Below, one piece after another: positions 13,092-24,246 of a DNA stretch of 64,000 nucleotides; positions within the stretch are counted from its first letter, which is position 1; each line of letters begins with the position of its first letter. Below the pieces are notes generated by a model, which worked only from the letters and a program-made list of their open reading frames with translations, was not told where the DNA came from and did no database searches. The DNA comes from Erigeron canadensis (lineage: Eukaryota; Streptophyta; Magnoliopsida; Asterales; Asteraceae). The DNA is taken from NCBI RefSeq assembly GCF_010389155.1, contig NC_057761.1:56604587-56668586 (forward strand), given 5' to 3'. Made by a program: the position numbers and the translations under genes.

Positions 13092-13353
13092 AATTTGTTC
13101 ACGCTTTTATGTGTGTAAAATTATGTTGAAATAAAATTGTATAGAAATTTTTCCATATAAAAAAGATAGTATTTTCATATTTAATTTTAACACCTCATTT
13201 GTCCACACTATATTTTTATGTAACAAATGGGGTGTTATAAATTAAATATAAAAAGTGTGAACTTTTAGAATAAACATAATTTTTTATCTGCAGAAATTTT
13301 TACCACACTTTTATTTTAACATATTTTTAATCATATAAAAGCGTAAACAAATT
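13092..13353. repeat. AT-rich inverted-repeat MITE-like element, copy B
   Basis: The left end (TAATTTGTTCACGC, 13091-13104) is nearly the reverse complement of the right end (GCGTAAACAAATTA, 13341-13354). Further inverted pairs lie inside, such as AACACCTCATTTG against CAAATGGGGTGTT. It shares the ATAAAAGCGT block with the element at 430-630. It is non-coding. Confidence 0.45.
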
Positions 13354-14385
13354 AAATAAATTAAAAATATGGATAATTGTAATTTTTTTTTGTAGTGTGT
13401 ATATATACAACACTTTAATAAGATTCGGATGTTTATACTTTATATATGTACTGACCTTTCGAACTTCGATTTGAAGTGTGACTAACTCCACGAACCCCAC
13501 CTGTTTTTTTTTTATCTTGATAAAACATATTCCTATCTACAACCTACAAGGATGATGTTTGTATATGATAGGTCCAACGTGTTGATAACTACATCGAATA
13601 TTGAAAGTTTCATTAAATGAATATAAAATCATTTCTTTATGTTCGAGATGCACTTTCATCTTGACTACCATTTTCCCATGTGATATACTTTCCGCCTGTG
13701 CGGTCGCACCCAATATTCATTCAATCATGAATCATGCATAGAGACGAAACAAGATCCAATAATCCCCATTTTTTCGCAGCTCGCTAATTTAGTTATTCGA
13801 TAAGAAAAGTAATACAGTACATTTCTTTATACGTATAATTACAATGTTTAAATCTATATCTATATATAATTAAAAGTTCTATCATAATAATGGAAAAATT
13901 AACGTATTCTTGATGCTTTATTAATATGTACTTAATAGGGTTAATTATAGTACTTAATAAGGTTAATGACTTAATAGGATTATTAGAATATTGAATGCTT
14001 ATTTATTTATTTAATATATATAGTTTAGTGTTTATGTATGTTGGTATTGATAATTTGGTACCCCAAATTAAAGATCTAAGTAAATATAAATTAGAAGTAT
14101 TAAGAGAATGATATAATACTAATTGAATGGTTTGTTATAACGTGTATGCTAATTAAAACGATATCACTAACATCCTTATTTTTGATAATTAAATTATTAG
14201 TGTCATAGAACAATTTTTATAAAAATCTCTTAAAACTACTCCTATCAACAAGATTGTGATATCTATATATATAACAATTTATCTATTTTGAAAGCAAATA
14301 TAACAATTACATAGCTAGTTTTGTGCTTCATCTTCAACACAACAATTTATTAAAATACATATAGCAAGTAATTACTAAAAAAATA

Positions 14386-14653
14386 CTCCATCCGTCTCAA
14401 TTTAAATATTATATTTTGACTTTTAAAGTTTTTTTTTTTGTAATTTTGACCGTAATTTTTTTTTCCGTGTGTTATATAATACTTGATGTAAAAGATATGG
14501 ATATATATAGTTGAGCTTTATATATAATTTAATTTTATTAATATAACTTTTATTAGTATATTATATACCCTATATAAAAATATTTACGGTCAATATTAGA
14601 AAACAAAAAAGTTAAAAAGTCAAATTTAAATTTTTAAATTGAGACAGATAAAT
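14386..14653. mobile_element. Stowaway-type (Tc1/mariner) MITE
   Basis: The left end CTCCATCCGTCTC follows TA (14384-14385) and is the classic Stowaway terminus. The right end GAGACAGATAAAT (14641-14653) is its inverted, slightly decayed partner. The inner arms also pair (TTTGACTTTT against AAAGTCAAATTT). About 268 bp is the normal Stowaway size. Movement would need a mariner-like transposase in trans. Confidence 0.75.
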
Positions 14654-15570
14654 ATTATAACAATGTAATTAACAAAAAAGAAAAGTGGATCAAACACACC
14701 AAGTGACCCACTTAATTTTTGAGATACTTGGAGAAACCAATATAAAAGATGACTACTTGATTTTGTCCACCGTTGATTTGTCCAGTAGTCCAGGTATATT
14801 TTTCTCCACAAAACCAATTTCATTTATGTGTTTTCATGTAAGCCACAACGTAGTTCGAACGGTTAAAATGTTACATCCAGAATGCTCTTGAAATTTGGTG
14901 AAGAAAGACGCGGTAAAACCTAAAACCAAACTTTGATATCACTAGAAAACGTTTTGATGTGAGAAATGTATGATGGTAAAGTTAATATGTTAATTTAGAA
15001 ATAAATTCTTAATTTGAGAAAACTAAAATAGTAAAATATATACATTACCAATCCGTTATTGTTCATATCATTTGGTCTCACGATAATTAAAAGGACAGGT
15101 AAGATTTTGAAGGCTAAAGAGAAAGGGGCGGGGTGGCTGGCGTACTCGGGCCATCCCGCCGGCCACACCACTCTCACCTGATGTTTTGGTATTGTTTTTG
15201 CTCCAAACGTCCTCCACATGCTGCCTCCCCACATGTTTTTTATTGGATAATATGGTCGACACCTTCCTTTCCTCTTTTGCTTTCTTTAAATTTGAAGCCA
15301 AAATCGCCCCATGCCGCCTAAGAAATGCTTGGAACACTGTTCCTTATTTTTAGATAACATCTTGAGCTGTGACATAACGTCACATGATGCAAGTTCTCAT
15401 CTCCAAATGCATCATATCCTTCCGCCTTATCCATTTTTTATATTAGAAACTTTACAATTTAAATTAAACAACTTGCAAAATAATTAATAAACTATCCAAA
15501 AATAGTTAAAAAGCTAGAAAGCCAAATGTCATACTATATAAATGCGTGAAAATAAATGGACAAACATTCA

Positions 15571-15593
15571 CTAGGGAACTAGTGCACGTGCAC
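15571..15593 (-). mobile_element. Helitron-like 3' terminus
   Basis: Read on the minus strand, a perfect 12-bp palindrome GTGCACGTGCAC (15582-15593) is followed after seven bases by CTAG (15571-15574) and T. This is the hairpin-plus-CTRR layout of a Helitron end. No 5' end was found. Confidence 0.4.
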
Positions 15594-16632
15594 GAACAAT
15601 TGCCAAACTTTCACGAATATGACGAACATAGCTCGGTAAATATTAGAGATTTGTATTTGTATTGTTTTTATATATCTAAAGTTTAAATAATTTAGTTTTT
15701 TTTTTTTTATGTATATTTAGTACAAATTAATTAAATAGTAATTGCGACTTATAAATAGAATGAAAATTGAAGAAGATGAAAGAAATTGTCATTTTTCTAT
15801 AATTTTGCGGTACATAGCATAAAGCCTATCCACTCGAAAAACTTAGCCTTCCCCAACCACAAGATTTAGATCCCCCAAACTTTGTTTGCAATTAAATTGT
15901 CGTTTTTCTATAATTTTGTGTTCTACTCCTTTCTGGTTCTTCTGAATTTTAAATATTTTAATGGTTTGCAATTGTACGGTGAATGTAGACAGTTGACACT
16001 CGGCGAACACGTTTTTTCTTCTCTTTTCAGTTTTCACTTAGGTAAAATAAAAGTACCTTTTTATTTATATTTTAGCTAACATATAACCGTATAATTAACC
16101 AAGATAGATAACTTTTTAATAACTTTTTTTTTTAATTTATATGATGGGTTTTATGGTCTCATATGTTTTTTTTTTTAACATGAAGTTTTGATACATCATC
16201 GAGTTATTATGACCAAAAACTCATAAAAGACGCGGTTACAACCTCACAACGAATGATATAAAAGTACCATTATTAATAGTCTTAGAATTCGCCACCGCCC
16301 ATTAGCGAGATAAATGAAGTTTTGACAACTGTGAAAGGCATATATCCTAAAAATTTAAAAGTATGTGAACCACATTTATGACAAACCACACACCCAGTAT
16401 TGAAGCACTTTAGGTATGAACATATGATAGTGGTACATGCACGTACATCATTGTTGTTTGTATTACTAAAAGAAGTGTGTTAGATTGCTATAAATTTTAA
16501 CTTAGAAGTAAAAAATAATTCATTTAAAGGAGGGAAAGAAATGCCGCATCTCCGGTGTTAGTCGATTATTTTTTGAGACCATAAGATTGAATATAGACCA
16601 TGAAGCGTCTTATGCGTTTGTATGGTTGCACT

Positions 16633-17364
16633 TTATGATGCACGGGGACGCCTAAAAGGTCAGCGTACCCGTCCCGGGGACGGAGACGGCAAGGAAACGA
16701 CAATGGGACATCTCGGATTTCGGGGACGGTGGCAAAAGGAGTCTGGGGATGTTTCAGTTGAATATGGGGACGTTTCTTAGCCCATTTGAGGTTTAGTGTT
16801 TGTATTCTCCGCAAATTAGATAATTGGGCCATTTAAAAACTCTAACCGACTTATTATGGCCTTATGAGACGTATATACATATATGAGGCTAAGAAATCTC
16901 AATTGATCATCATATACATCGATTTATTATTATCGACCAACATTCATCACCATCAGGGCATACAAGTCGGGCTCAGGACTTAGTTTACATCTACAATAAC
17001 CTCCGGCTATTGTAAGGAATCAAAATGATAGAGAAAAGATACGGGATATGGGTGGAGATGCTTTTGATTCAATGAAAGATGTAGGTTTTTTGGAGTTTGT
17101 TGATCTCTCACTAGATGAACCGGAATATGAAAAGGATTTATCGATTTGATTGTTGATAATTAAGTGTTTTTCGAACATATAGTATGTTTTGAGTTTACAC
17201 TTTACATCAATATCTATCTAATTTGAATTTTCTTTAATATATATTTTTTTATTTTTTATATGTTTTTATTGTTGTATCCTTGCCGTCCCCGTATCTTGTT
17301 TTTCTCATTTCTGTCGTTTCCCGTACCCGTACCCCTTCGTCGTACCCGTCTCGGTGCTACCTAG
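16633..17364 (+). mobile_element. Internally deleted hAT transposon with 8-bp target duplication
   Basis: An exact direct repeat GTTGCACT flanks the element (16625-16632 and 17365-17372), matching the 8-bp duplication of hAT transposons. The termini are imperfect inverted repeats of about 18 bp sharing TA, GCAC and GACG. GC-rich CGGGGACGG-like subterminal words occur at both ends (16640-16760 and 17282-17355), with an AT-rich middle. A short open stretch at about 17048-17149 reads MGGDAFDSMKDVGFLEFVD and ends at a stop, and could be the remnant of a transposase C-terminus. At 732 bp it is a non-autonomous deletion derivative. Confidence 0.75.
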
Positions 17365-17885
17365 GTTGCACTTTTTGCGGAATATGCGTGTCTGCTGTTG
17401 AAAACTCTTGAACCCAAGAGCACCAACCGGCTAATGCAACACTCTGCTTCGAGCAGGAAAGATCATTTGGGCTTCAATTAGGGGGCTAGCTCTGCCCCTA
17501 GCTAGTCCCTGCAACCCTTTGACCCCGGCAACTATCTTTGTAAATGGAATTGAGGTAGCTCAAATAAGTGTCCCCTTAATACTCTCCAACTCCTAGTTGA
17601 GCTTAATGCGATATCTCTCTGGTCTCAAGTAAACCAGTGACTATAAATGGTCAATGACACTAAAATTATAAATCATGCAATTCACTTGTTAGGCTCTTTT
17701 AGGGAGTGCCCCTTTTCTGTGCTTCATTAGTACCATAATCTTTAAAGTAATGTTTGACTTTCAATTTTCATCTTTGTGGGATCATATAGCTTCGCGAGAT
17801 GCTTCATCCAATGGGGCGCTCTGATTTGTAGTGCTGGTGGAGTAGTTCTTGTTGGTTTGAATATTCTAGTTTGGAGCCATCACAG
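17365..17885. other. Gene-free gap of moderate GC content
   Basis: This stretch resumes the sequence interrupted by the hAT insertion. It is less AT-rich than most of the window and looks like decayed unique sequence, but I recognise no protein, RNA or repeat in it. It leads into the membrane-protein pseudogene fragment. Confidence 0.4.
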
Positions 17886-18117
17886 TGTGTTCTAGTAATC
17901 ACATTAGTAGTCAATGTTTTCATCTAGATTAAAACAGGTGTTCTTTCCAATATCAGTGAGAATGTTGGTTATAACATCACTCTTCGTGTATGTGTATGGC
18001 AATGGCTCATCAATAGTAATCCTTTATGTCGTATTATTACTTTTCTTGTTGGTGATACATAAGTGTTCATTCGAAGTCGGAACACATATCAGAATTGAAA
18101 ATTTTGTTATTCGGTAG
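17886..18117 (+). pseudogene. Upstream fragment of the tandem membrane-protein family
   Basis: The sequence around 17886-17950 matches the intact gene at about 19325-19390 almost base for base, including the shared block AAAACAGGTGTTCTTTCCAAT minus its last base. Here an in-frame stop lies just before that block. After an indel, a second match (frame reading IVILYVVLLLFLLVIHKCS) corresponds to the membrane segment at residues 203-222 of the intact protein. Only roughly residues 155-224 of the 774 survive. This is a decayed duplicate and cannot make a functional protein. Confidence 0.7.
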
Positions 18118-18861
18118 TCTCAAATGCAAAGTTTGTCATTCGTAATCTGAAAGTTTTTTTTTTTTTTTTAATTCAACTCATCAAGATGGACATCGTAATC
18201 TGAAAGTTCTGTTTCTCAACATCTGCAAGATGTTAGCACTGATTCAAGTTTTGTATGCGATCGATTGTTGGAAAAAGTTTTAAGGGCGTGTTTAGCGCCT
18301 CAGATAATGTACGTGTTGGTAAGAAAGCCGGAGCTGCTCGAACAAATTAAATAAAGATCATTTATAGCCGATATGTTAAAGACGATATGAAGGTAGGCAG
18401 GTAGCTCAGAGAACGGTGAAAGGCAATGGTCAGTGATTGGTCCAAAAGTACATAGTTATTAAAGATCTAGAATGTAGCTATATATATCTATATCTCCCTC
18501 GATGAAAACAATGATGTGGAACTAACAGAGTTGTATGTTCCATTACATTAACTAAAATACAATATAGAACAGGCGCTTCTGGGAGATATCGCCAACAAAA
18601 AAACAAATGATAGCAAATAATACCATCGTATTTTTGCTTGTTGAAGCTAGCTACAAATTAGAGAGTACTCCCCTATCCAAATTTTGGTGCAAAGTGACTA
18701 AACAGAACCTTTCAGGACTGTATCAATTGCCTATCCTTCCATGTTATCTTTTTGCCAGACCCTTCATCTTAAATACCAAGTTAATCTATGTCTTTCTGAA
18801 GACAAATTCTACATTGCACATAACTAATTAGACCATCTTCAATTCGAAGGGGAACATATAT

Positions 18862-21186
18862 ATGGGTTCCAACTTGCTACCCGAGTATGTCAAACTTTTG
18901 AACCTCCTAAGTTCTTACAGCAATATTCCGTATAGTTTGATCGAATCTTTGAGGTCGTATGGCATCGTACTATACCAGCTAGATTTGCAAAACACATTCA
19001 GTGCACCTATGCCATGGATCGGGATGTATATTGCGCTAGGGTCTCTGGTTTGCATCCTTGCAATGGTGGCTGATCTAATACATGGCTTTCGAAACAAAAG
19101 CCTCTTGTTTCCGTGTAGATATTTCACCCTGAATGCTGCTTCTCTTTCCGTAATAGCGTGTGCAATGAAGCTACCCATGGACTTAAACAACTCAATGCCT
19201 GGTAATGTGGATAGAGTCGCAAAGATTGGAAGCATGGCCTTTATGTGCACTATGATGGCTAATTCATTGCCTTCTTTAACCACCATGAGCAGTAAGGAAC
19301 TCCTCACAAACATCATAGCTCTAAGTGTTCTGGTAATTACCATGATTGTGAATGTTGGTATCCAAATCAAAACAGGTGTTCTTTCCAATCTTGAAGACAG
19401 AAATTATATTGAGAACTTGGGTTATATCTATGATATATCACCAGCCATGTCTGAACTTTACATTGGGTTAATAGCAACCATTTATTTGTCTTTCTTACTC
19501 ATATTGCTGATATTACATGCATGTTCATCTTTAGTAATTCTAAAATCTAAAGAGATACTAGAATCAAAATATCAAGCAGGTCATGAAACAGCAAAAAGGG
19601 ATCAACTGCTCCAACAACCAAGGGGATTAACTGTCGAGAAGCTAAAGCAGCGTGTAACCCTCTACTGGATCATGGCAGGAAATAGGAACCCCCAATTCCT
19701 CACGGCTTGCTTTGCTACAATCTGTGCTTCTGGTGTAGTATGTGGTATTAGCTGTGCCATACATTGTCATGTTATGGGTTTGATACTTCAAATTCCATAT
19801 CTAAAAGACTACAGATCGGATTATAAGTGGTCTATGTTAGTGATATGCATAATACAGTTTATTGGAGTCATAATAGGTACAGTTGCCCCGGGTTATAGAT
19901 ATGGTGCAGCCTTAAGACTTAAGTTGTCCACAAACGGGATATGGAGCCATATAATGGTCTTTAAAGTAGAGAAATACTGGACTCAGAAGTTATATGACTG
20001 GAAACAAAGTAGTATATTGACCCCGTTCCCATCCAGTGGCCGCAGATACAAGATTGCCACTCTGAATGTGAAAATCTTCATTTACGATTTTTGCATAGGA
20101 TTTCAGAAGGCAATAGTGGTAACATGCAAGATGATATCGCTGATTCCGGTGTTCTATCTGAGGTGTGTATTGTATTGCTTGAGTGGTTGGAATTGGTTGA
20201 CGGACAAGTTTAGTTCTTCATGTATTGTGTTGGTAAAAAATCCTGAGCCACCAGTACAAAGTAAAAAGCATAGTCCATATGTTTTGCAGCTTGAAGACGA
20301 TATGGAGTTTGTTGACATATCAGTGAAATCGATATCGGAATCTGTCAACTCCTTGATCCAAAAGTCTGAAAAGCAAAAACCTTACAATCTAATGAAGCTT
20401 CTTGTGGAATCTAGAGGTTTTGACGGAGTTGAAAAGTTTGACAGCCAGCAAGTTCCACCTTTACTTTCAAAACAAATTTTAAATTGTTGGAGCTTACCAG
20501 TGGTAACCATGACAACTATTGCCATTTCTCTTTCTAACATCCAAAAGGACAAAGTTGATAAGTTGCTGAGCGGTGTCAGTGAAGGTCTTGTATATGTTTC
20601 ACTTGTGCAAGAATGCCTCAACTCTACCGATGACCACACAATAATTCAAAAGGCAGCTAAGTTGCTATGGGTGGAGGTTGAATTGTACCAGAAATGGTTA
20701 GGATACAAGTTGGATAAACTTGCTCCTGAAGCGAATACAACAGTTGATATTCTTAAATGGTTCAGTGATACATCTAAAAACATGGTCAATGAAGTGAATG
20801 GTACAAATATTGGAGATTTGAATGACAACTTAAGATGCAGGTCTATTTCTGCCAATTCAATGTATCGTATCACTGAAACAATCCGTATTTCCTACCAAGA
20901 CGGCATCAATGAAGTTAGCCAGGAGGAACTATTTGCACTGTTATCTGTGATGATATCTGAAATATTGGCTGCGTGTCTCACCAACATACCTCAAGTCATA
21001 GCCAGGAAATGCCATGCAAGTGCGATTGAGAAAAGAGAGGCTAGTGTACATGCTGCAGCTCAACTTCTTGGTGAGACTTCAGATGTAATCAACAGCCTTC
21101 AAGAACGCGAGTTTCCAAGCTTGAACTCAGATGAGATCGCTTTTATTGACCACTGGCGTGATTATTTCATGAATCATTTTCCTTAG
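18862..21186 (+). CDS. Multi-pass membrane protein of unknown function, intact tandem copy
   Basis: A single uninterrupted frame of 774 residues. The N-terminal half has about seven hydrophobic segments (near 54-73, 89-104, 121-138, 149-168, 200-226, 279-309, 323-342). The C-terminal ~400 residues are mostly hydrophilic and probably helical, with a short hydrophobic patch near 415-440. The N-terminus (LPEYVKLLNLL, then LIESLRSYGIVLYQLD) recurs in the broken copy downstream, which supports the start at 18862. I do not recognise the family and see no catalytic motif, so I assign no function. Long intronless membrane proteins in small tandem arrays with dead relatives often evolve quickly, but that is only context. 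A second frame on the opposite strand (18915-19388) is a shadow. Confidence 0.8.
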   Translation: MGSNLLPEYVKLLNLLSSYSNIPYSLIESLRSYGIVLYQLDLQNTFSAPMPWIGMYIALGSLVCILAMVADLIHGFRNKSLLFPCRYFTLNAASLSVIACAMKLPMDLNNSMPGNVDRVAKIGSMAFMCTMMANSLPSLTTMSSKELLTNIIALSVLVITMIVNVGIQIKTGVLSNLEDRNYIENLGYIYDISPAMSELYIGLIATIYLSFLLILLILHACSSLVILKSKEILESKYQAGHETAKRDQLLQQPRGLTVEKLKQRVTLYWIMAGNRNPQFLTACFATICASGVVCGISCAIHCHVMGLILQIPYLKDYRSDYKWSMLVICIIQFIGVIIGTVAPGYRYGAALRLKLSTNGIWSHIMVFKVEKYWTQKLYDWKQSSILTPFPSSGRRYKIATLNVKIFIYDFCIGFQKAIVVTCKMISLIPVFYLRCVLYCLSGWNWLTDKFSSSCIVLVKNPEPPVQSKKHSPYVLQLEDDMEFVDISVKSISESVNSLIQKSEKQKPYNLMKLLVESRGFDGVEKFDSQQVPPLLSKQILNCWSLPVVTMTTIAISLSNIQKDKVDKLLSGVSEGLVYVSLVQECLNSTDDHTIIQKAAKLLWVEVELYQKWLGYKLDKLAPEANTTVDILKWFSDTSKNMVNEVNGTNIGDLNDNLRCRSISANSMYRITETIRISYQDGINEVSQEELFALLSVMISEILAACLTNIPQVIARKCHASAIEKREASVHAAAQLLGETSDVINSLQEREFPSLNSDEIAFIDHWRDYFMNHFP

Positions 21187-21760
21187 AATTAAACCATCTT
21201 TAGCTCCAATTCTGTGCTTTTAAAGTCGGTGTAGATTGGTTGTTTAATTTGAAGTGTGCCAGATTCACTCGATGTGGCTTCATTGAGTGTAAACAATAAA
21301 TAATTAAGTGCTCAGATGTGGTTTCACTGAGATCGTAAATAATTATTTTACGATCTTTTTTTTTTTGGTCAAGAATCAGTAAATTGGCCGGCCCACAAGA
21401 ATAACATTGGTAATTTCTTCATTTGCTTGTTGATTTCGTTTCCTACGGTTTCAACTTTGTCCATTTCTGGTAGGTAATATATAAAACAACATAATACGGA
21501 GTATATTCTTAAGGATTTGCTTGTTTTTTACTTGTACCAAGAGTTTCTATCAAACATGGTCGAACATGGCTAGAAGTTTCATCCCTTCAAATCGTCAATC
21601 AAACAACCAATTTAAGAGTAGTATTCTGAGCATGTGTGAGCATGTGTAAACAAACATATCACATTATCTGTATGTATATGAATTCATTAAAATATCTTCC
21701 TTCACCCATCTTAAATTTGCATGAGATCATCAATTCTATAGCACACGGGAACATAATTAT
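21187..21760. other. Spacer between the intact and broken membrane-protein copies
   Basis: This contains the 3' flank of the intact gene, with an imperfect duplicated block (TTCACTCGATGTGGCTTCATTGAG near 21265, written here only as position, and a similar TGGTTTCACTGAG near 21317) around a T-run. The sequence before the downstream pseudogene (about 21640-21760) resembles the equivalent upstream region of a duplicated unit. No further gene is seen. Confidence 0.4.
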
Positions 21761-22200
21761 GGATTCCGACTTAAACATGTATCTCAAGGTTCTGAATCAA
21801 CCGTATAACAGTGATGTTCCAAGAAAATTGATAGACTCGTTGGAGTCTTACATCACGTTAGTGCACCGTTCAGATCAGGAAAATACGTTTAGCAAACCTA
21901 TGCCATAAATGGATTGAGATTTATATGCAGTAGATTCTCTGTTTTGCATCCTTACAATGTCAGCTGATTTTTTACACTGAATGCAGTTTCTCTAGCTGTG
22001 ATAGCTGTTGCAATGAAACTATCAGTGGATCTAAATAACTCAACGCCACGTGATATGGATCAAGTGGCAAAGCTTGGAAGCATGGCTTTAATAATTGTGC
22101 ACCATGATGGCCAACTCTTCGCCTTCTTTGGCAAAGCTTGGAAGCTTTGGGTGTTCTCGTAATCACCTTGGTTGTAAATGAACCGCTCATCAAATTTGCT
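21761..22200 (+). pseudogene. Downstream broken copy of the membrane-protein family
   Basis: It starts with an ATG at 21761 and matches the N-terminus of the intact gene (LMKVLN-type start, SLESYITLVHRSDQENTF, PMP). A TAA follows PMP (21906-21908), where the intact copy continues with WIGMY. Homology resumes in other frames: FTLNAVSLAVIAVAMKL, then DLNNSTP and VAKLGSMAL up to about 22100, and LGVLVITLVVN near 22145-22180. Several deletions and frameshifts are present, so this copy is dead. It shows the gene was duplicated in tandem at least three times. Confidence 0.8.
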
Positions 22201-22538
22201 TCCTACAAATTTGTTAGCTGCTCATCTGCCAAGTCATAACGTGCACCCAAATAGACTCGTTTTGTGGTCGATATGTGATTACTGTCGCGCATGGAGCATG
22301 TATAATCCTGGATTCTCCTTCCATGAACTTCTTTCATCATATCTACTGAATCTATCAGTCAACTACCCCATCAATGTTCCATAATATATATATACTTGCA
22401 ACCAAAATCTAACTTATGTCCTAAGGAGAAACAACAGATAATCATAACACTTGTAAACAATACAGGGGCAGCAATAGATACACACAATTAGGTTAGACAG
22501 ATAGCAATAATAGGTGGTCACAAGACGTAGGAATGGCG

Positions 22539-22655
22539 TAAGCCATAGTCGTGGTTGAGATTATGACCCAGGCAGCAAGGATCAAAGTTCTGCACAGGTT
22601 AAGCCAGAGTTGTGGTTGAGATTATGACCCAGGAAGCAAAGATCAAAGTTCTGCA
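22539..22655. repeat. Tandem duplication of about 59 bp
   Basis: Two adjacent copies, about 22539-22597 and 22598-22655, share TGGTTGAGATTATGACCCAG and ATCAAAGTTCTGCA with a few substitutions. They lie in non-coding sequence between the pseudogene and the foldback element. Confidence 0.7.
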
Positions 22656-23184
22656 AACTCTAATCAAAAAAATGATCCAACCAATTGTCATGGTGACAAT
22701 ATAGAGAAATTGAATAGACAAAAGAAAGACGTTTAACTGCATTTTTGGAAAAAGAAAAAAAGAAAGAGACATTCAATTAAGTCTTGCTCCAACCGTCCAC
22801 TGACTCCACCCTACGGTAACAAACACTTAGAGAAACATCCAGATAATAAGGCATCAAAAAATCCCAACGATTAGCTTTCCAACAGACATTTATCTTGGAT
22901 GTGACATCATGATTTCCTTGGTTGATGTCATCACCCTGGCGGTCTTTAATTCTTGAGTAAATTACACTTTTCGTCCCTAAAGTTGGCACGTTTTGCACTT
23001 TTCATCCTCTAAGTGAAAAAATTACAATTTTGACCTTAAACTTGGCAGAATTTTGCAATCGACGTCCCTTGACCATACGGCATTAAGTTTCGGCCGTTAA
23101 GTCCCACACGTGCAAAACACGTGAGGGACTAAAAGTGCAAAAGGTGACTAGTTCAGGGACGAAAACTGAAATTTACATTATATA

Positions 23185-23451
23185 TTGTCATCATCTTCAT
23201 CTTCTCCGGCTGAGTGGCCGGAAAACTTAAAATGCCGATATCTCACTCGTTTCTTCGAATTAGACCACGAAACCACCACCAAACTTCTCAATATTAATTT
23301 CCGCACGAATCCTAACCAAAAGATTTCAAATTCAACACTTGCCGGAAAACTCAAAATCTCGTCGGAAAACAAACTGGCGACCGAACTCAACGAAATGAAG
23401 AAATCATCACATCAACATGATCAGAATTCTATCGCGAATAAAACCTTGTGA
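23185..23451 (+). CDS. Short open frame in left foldback arm (possible captured exon)
   Basis: An 88-codon frame whose central part (about residues 14-58) is repeated, with a few substitutions, by the minus-strand frame 23787-23978 in the other arm. The shared core LTRFFELDHETTTKL is followed by NFRTN and STLAGKLKI. I do not recognise the source protein. The Ser run before it is encoded by a (TCATCT)-like run. Whether it is expressed is unknown; it may simply be gene sequence picked up by the element. Confidence 0.35.
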   Translation: MSSSSSSPAEWPENLKCRYLTRFFELDHETTTKLLNINFRTNPNQKISNSTLAGKLKISSENKLATELNEMKKSSHQHDQNSIANKTL

Positions 23452-23786
23452 TTTCCAAATCTATTTAAGACAGAAGATCAGTAACATGAAAGCATGACGT
23501 TTTGTTGCTTGATCTAAATCCAATGTGAAATGTATCACTAGACTTATGAGAGTCTTTTTTCTTGTTTTGGGGTTAAAAATCAATTTCTACAAGTCTAATC
23601 TTTATGGAAGAAGTGTTGATGACCTGACCCGAAATTTCTGAGCTAGCGGATAGACTACATTGTAAGTCATACTTTTCTTTTCACGTATTTAGGTCTTAAG
23701 GTATAGAGTTGGAAACCAGTATTTGATTTAGTGGAGGCACGACTCTCGTTATGGAAGGCCTCGGTTTTATCTAATTGGAGGGCGGG

Positions 23787-23978
23787 TTACTCTATTACGC
23801 TCGGTTTTTGTGACCACGGTATTTTGAGTTTTCCGGCAAGTGTTGAATCTGAAATCTTTTGGTTATGATTCGTGCGGAAATTAATTTTGAAAAGTTTGGT
23901 GGTGGTTTCGTGGTCTAATTCGAAGAAACGAGTGAGACATTGGAATTTTAAGTTTTTTCCGGCGAATTTTTTGGCCAC
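23787..23978 (-). CDS. Short open frame in right foldback arm (paralogue of left-arm frame)
   Basis: A 63-codon frame on the minus strand that mirrors the frame in the left arm. The arms differ by substitutions and small indels in the flanks, yet both keep the core reading frame open. That could be chance at this age, recent arm homogenisation, or constraint. Confidence 0.35.
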   Translation of the reverse strand: MAKKFAGKNLKFQCLTRFFELDHETTTKLFKINFRTNHNQKISDSTLAGKLKIPWSQKPSVIE

Positions 23979-24246
23979 TCAGCAAGAGAAGATGAAGATG
24001 ATGACAATATGTAATGTAAATTTCAGTTTTCGTCCCTGAACTAGTCACCTTTTGCACTTTTAGTCCCTCACGTGTTTTGCACGTGTGGGACTTAACGGTT
24101 GAAACTTAACGCCGTATGGCCAAGGGACGCCGATTGCAAATTTCTGCCATGTTTAAGGTCAAAATTATAATTTTTTCACTTAAGGGATGAAAAGTGCAAA
24201 ACGTGCCAACTTTAGAGACGAAAAGTGTAATTTACTCTTAATTCTT

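Larger units (their letters stand above)
11189..16632. other. Gene-free intergenic region with MITEs
   Basis: No gene is supported. It begins with the 3' flank of the P450 gene and holds a Helitron-type end (12203-12232), an inverted-repeat element (13092-13353), a Stowaway MITE (14386-14653) and another Helitron-type end (15571-15593). A GC-rich stretch at about 15110-15330 stands out from its AT-rich surroundings, but its short frames on both strands shadow each other and match nothing I know. Confidence 0.55.
22955..24237. mobile_element. Mutator-type foldback element with ~400-bp inverted repeats
   Basis: The ends are GAGTAAATTACAC (22955) and its inverse GTGTAATTTACTC (24225-24237). An exact 9-bp direct repeat TTAATTCTT flanks them (22946-22954 and 24238-24246), the length made by Mutator-like transposases. 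The left arm (22955-23357) and right arm (23821-24237) are inverted copies of each other, around a 463-bp spacer with no recognisable content. Each arm carries an open frame encoding the same segment (LTRFFELDHETTTKL ... STLAGKLKI): plus strand from 23185, minus strand from 23978. This looks like captured coding sequence duplicated into both arms. No transposase is present, so it is non-autonomous. Confidence 0.88.

Noticed and set aside
15060..15340. GC-rich block with frames on both strands
   Set aside because: The frames overlap and look like composition effects; no termini or homology were recognised.
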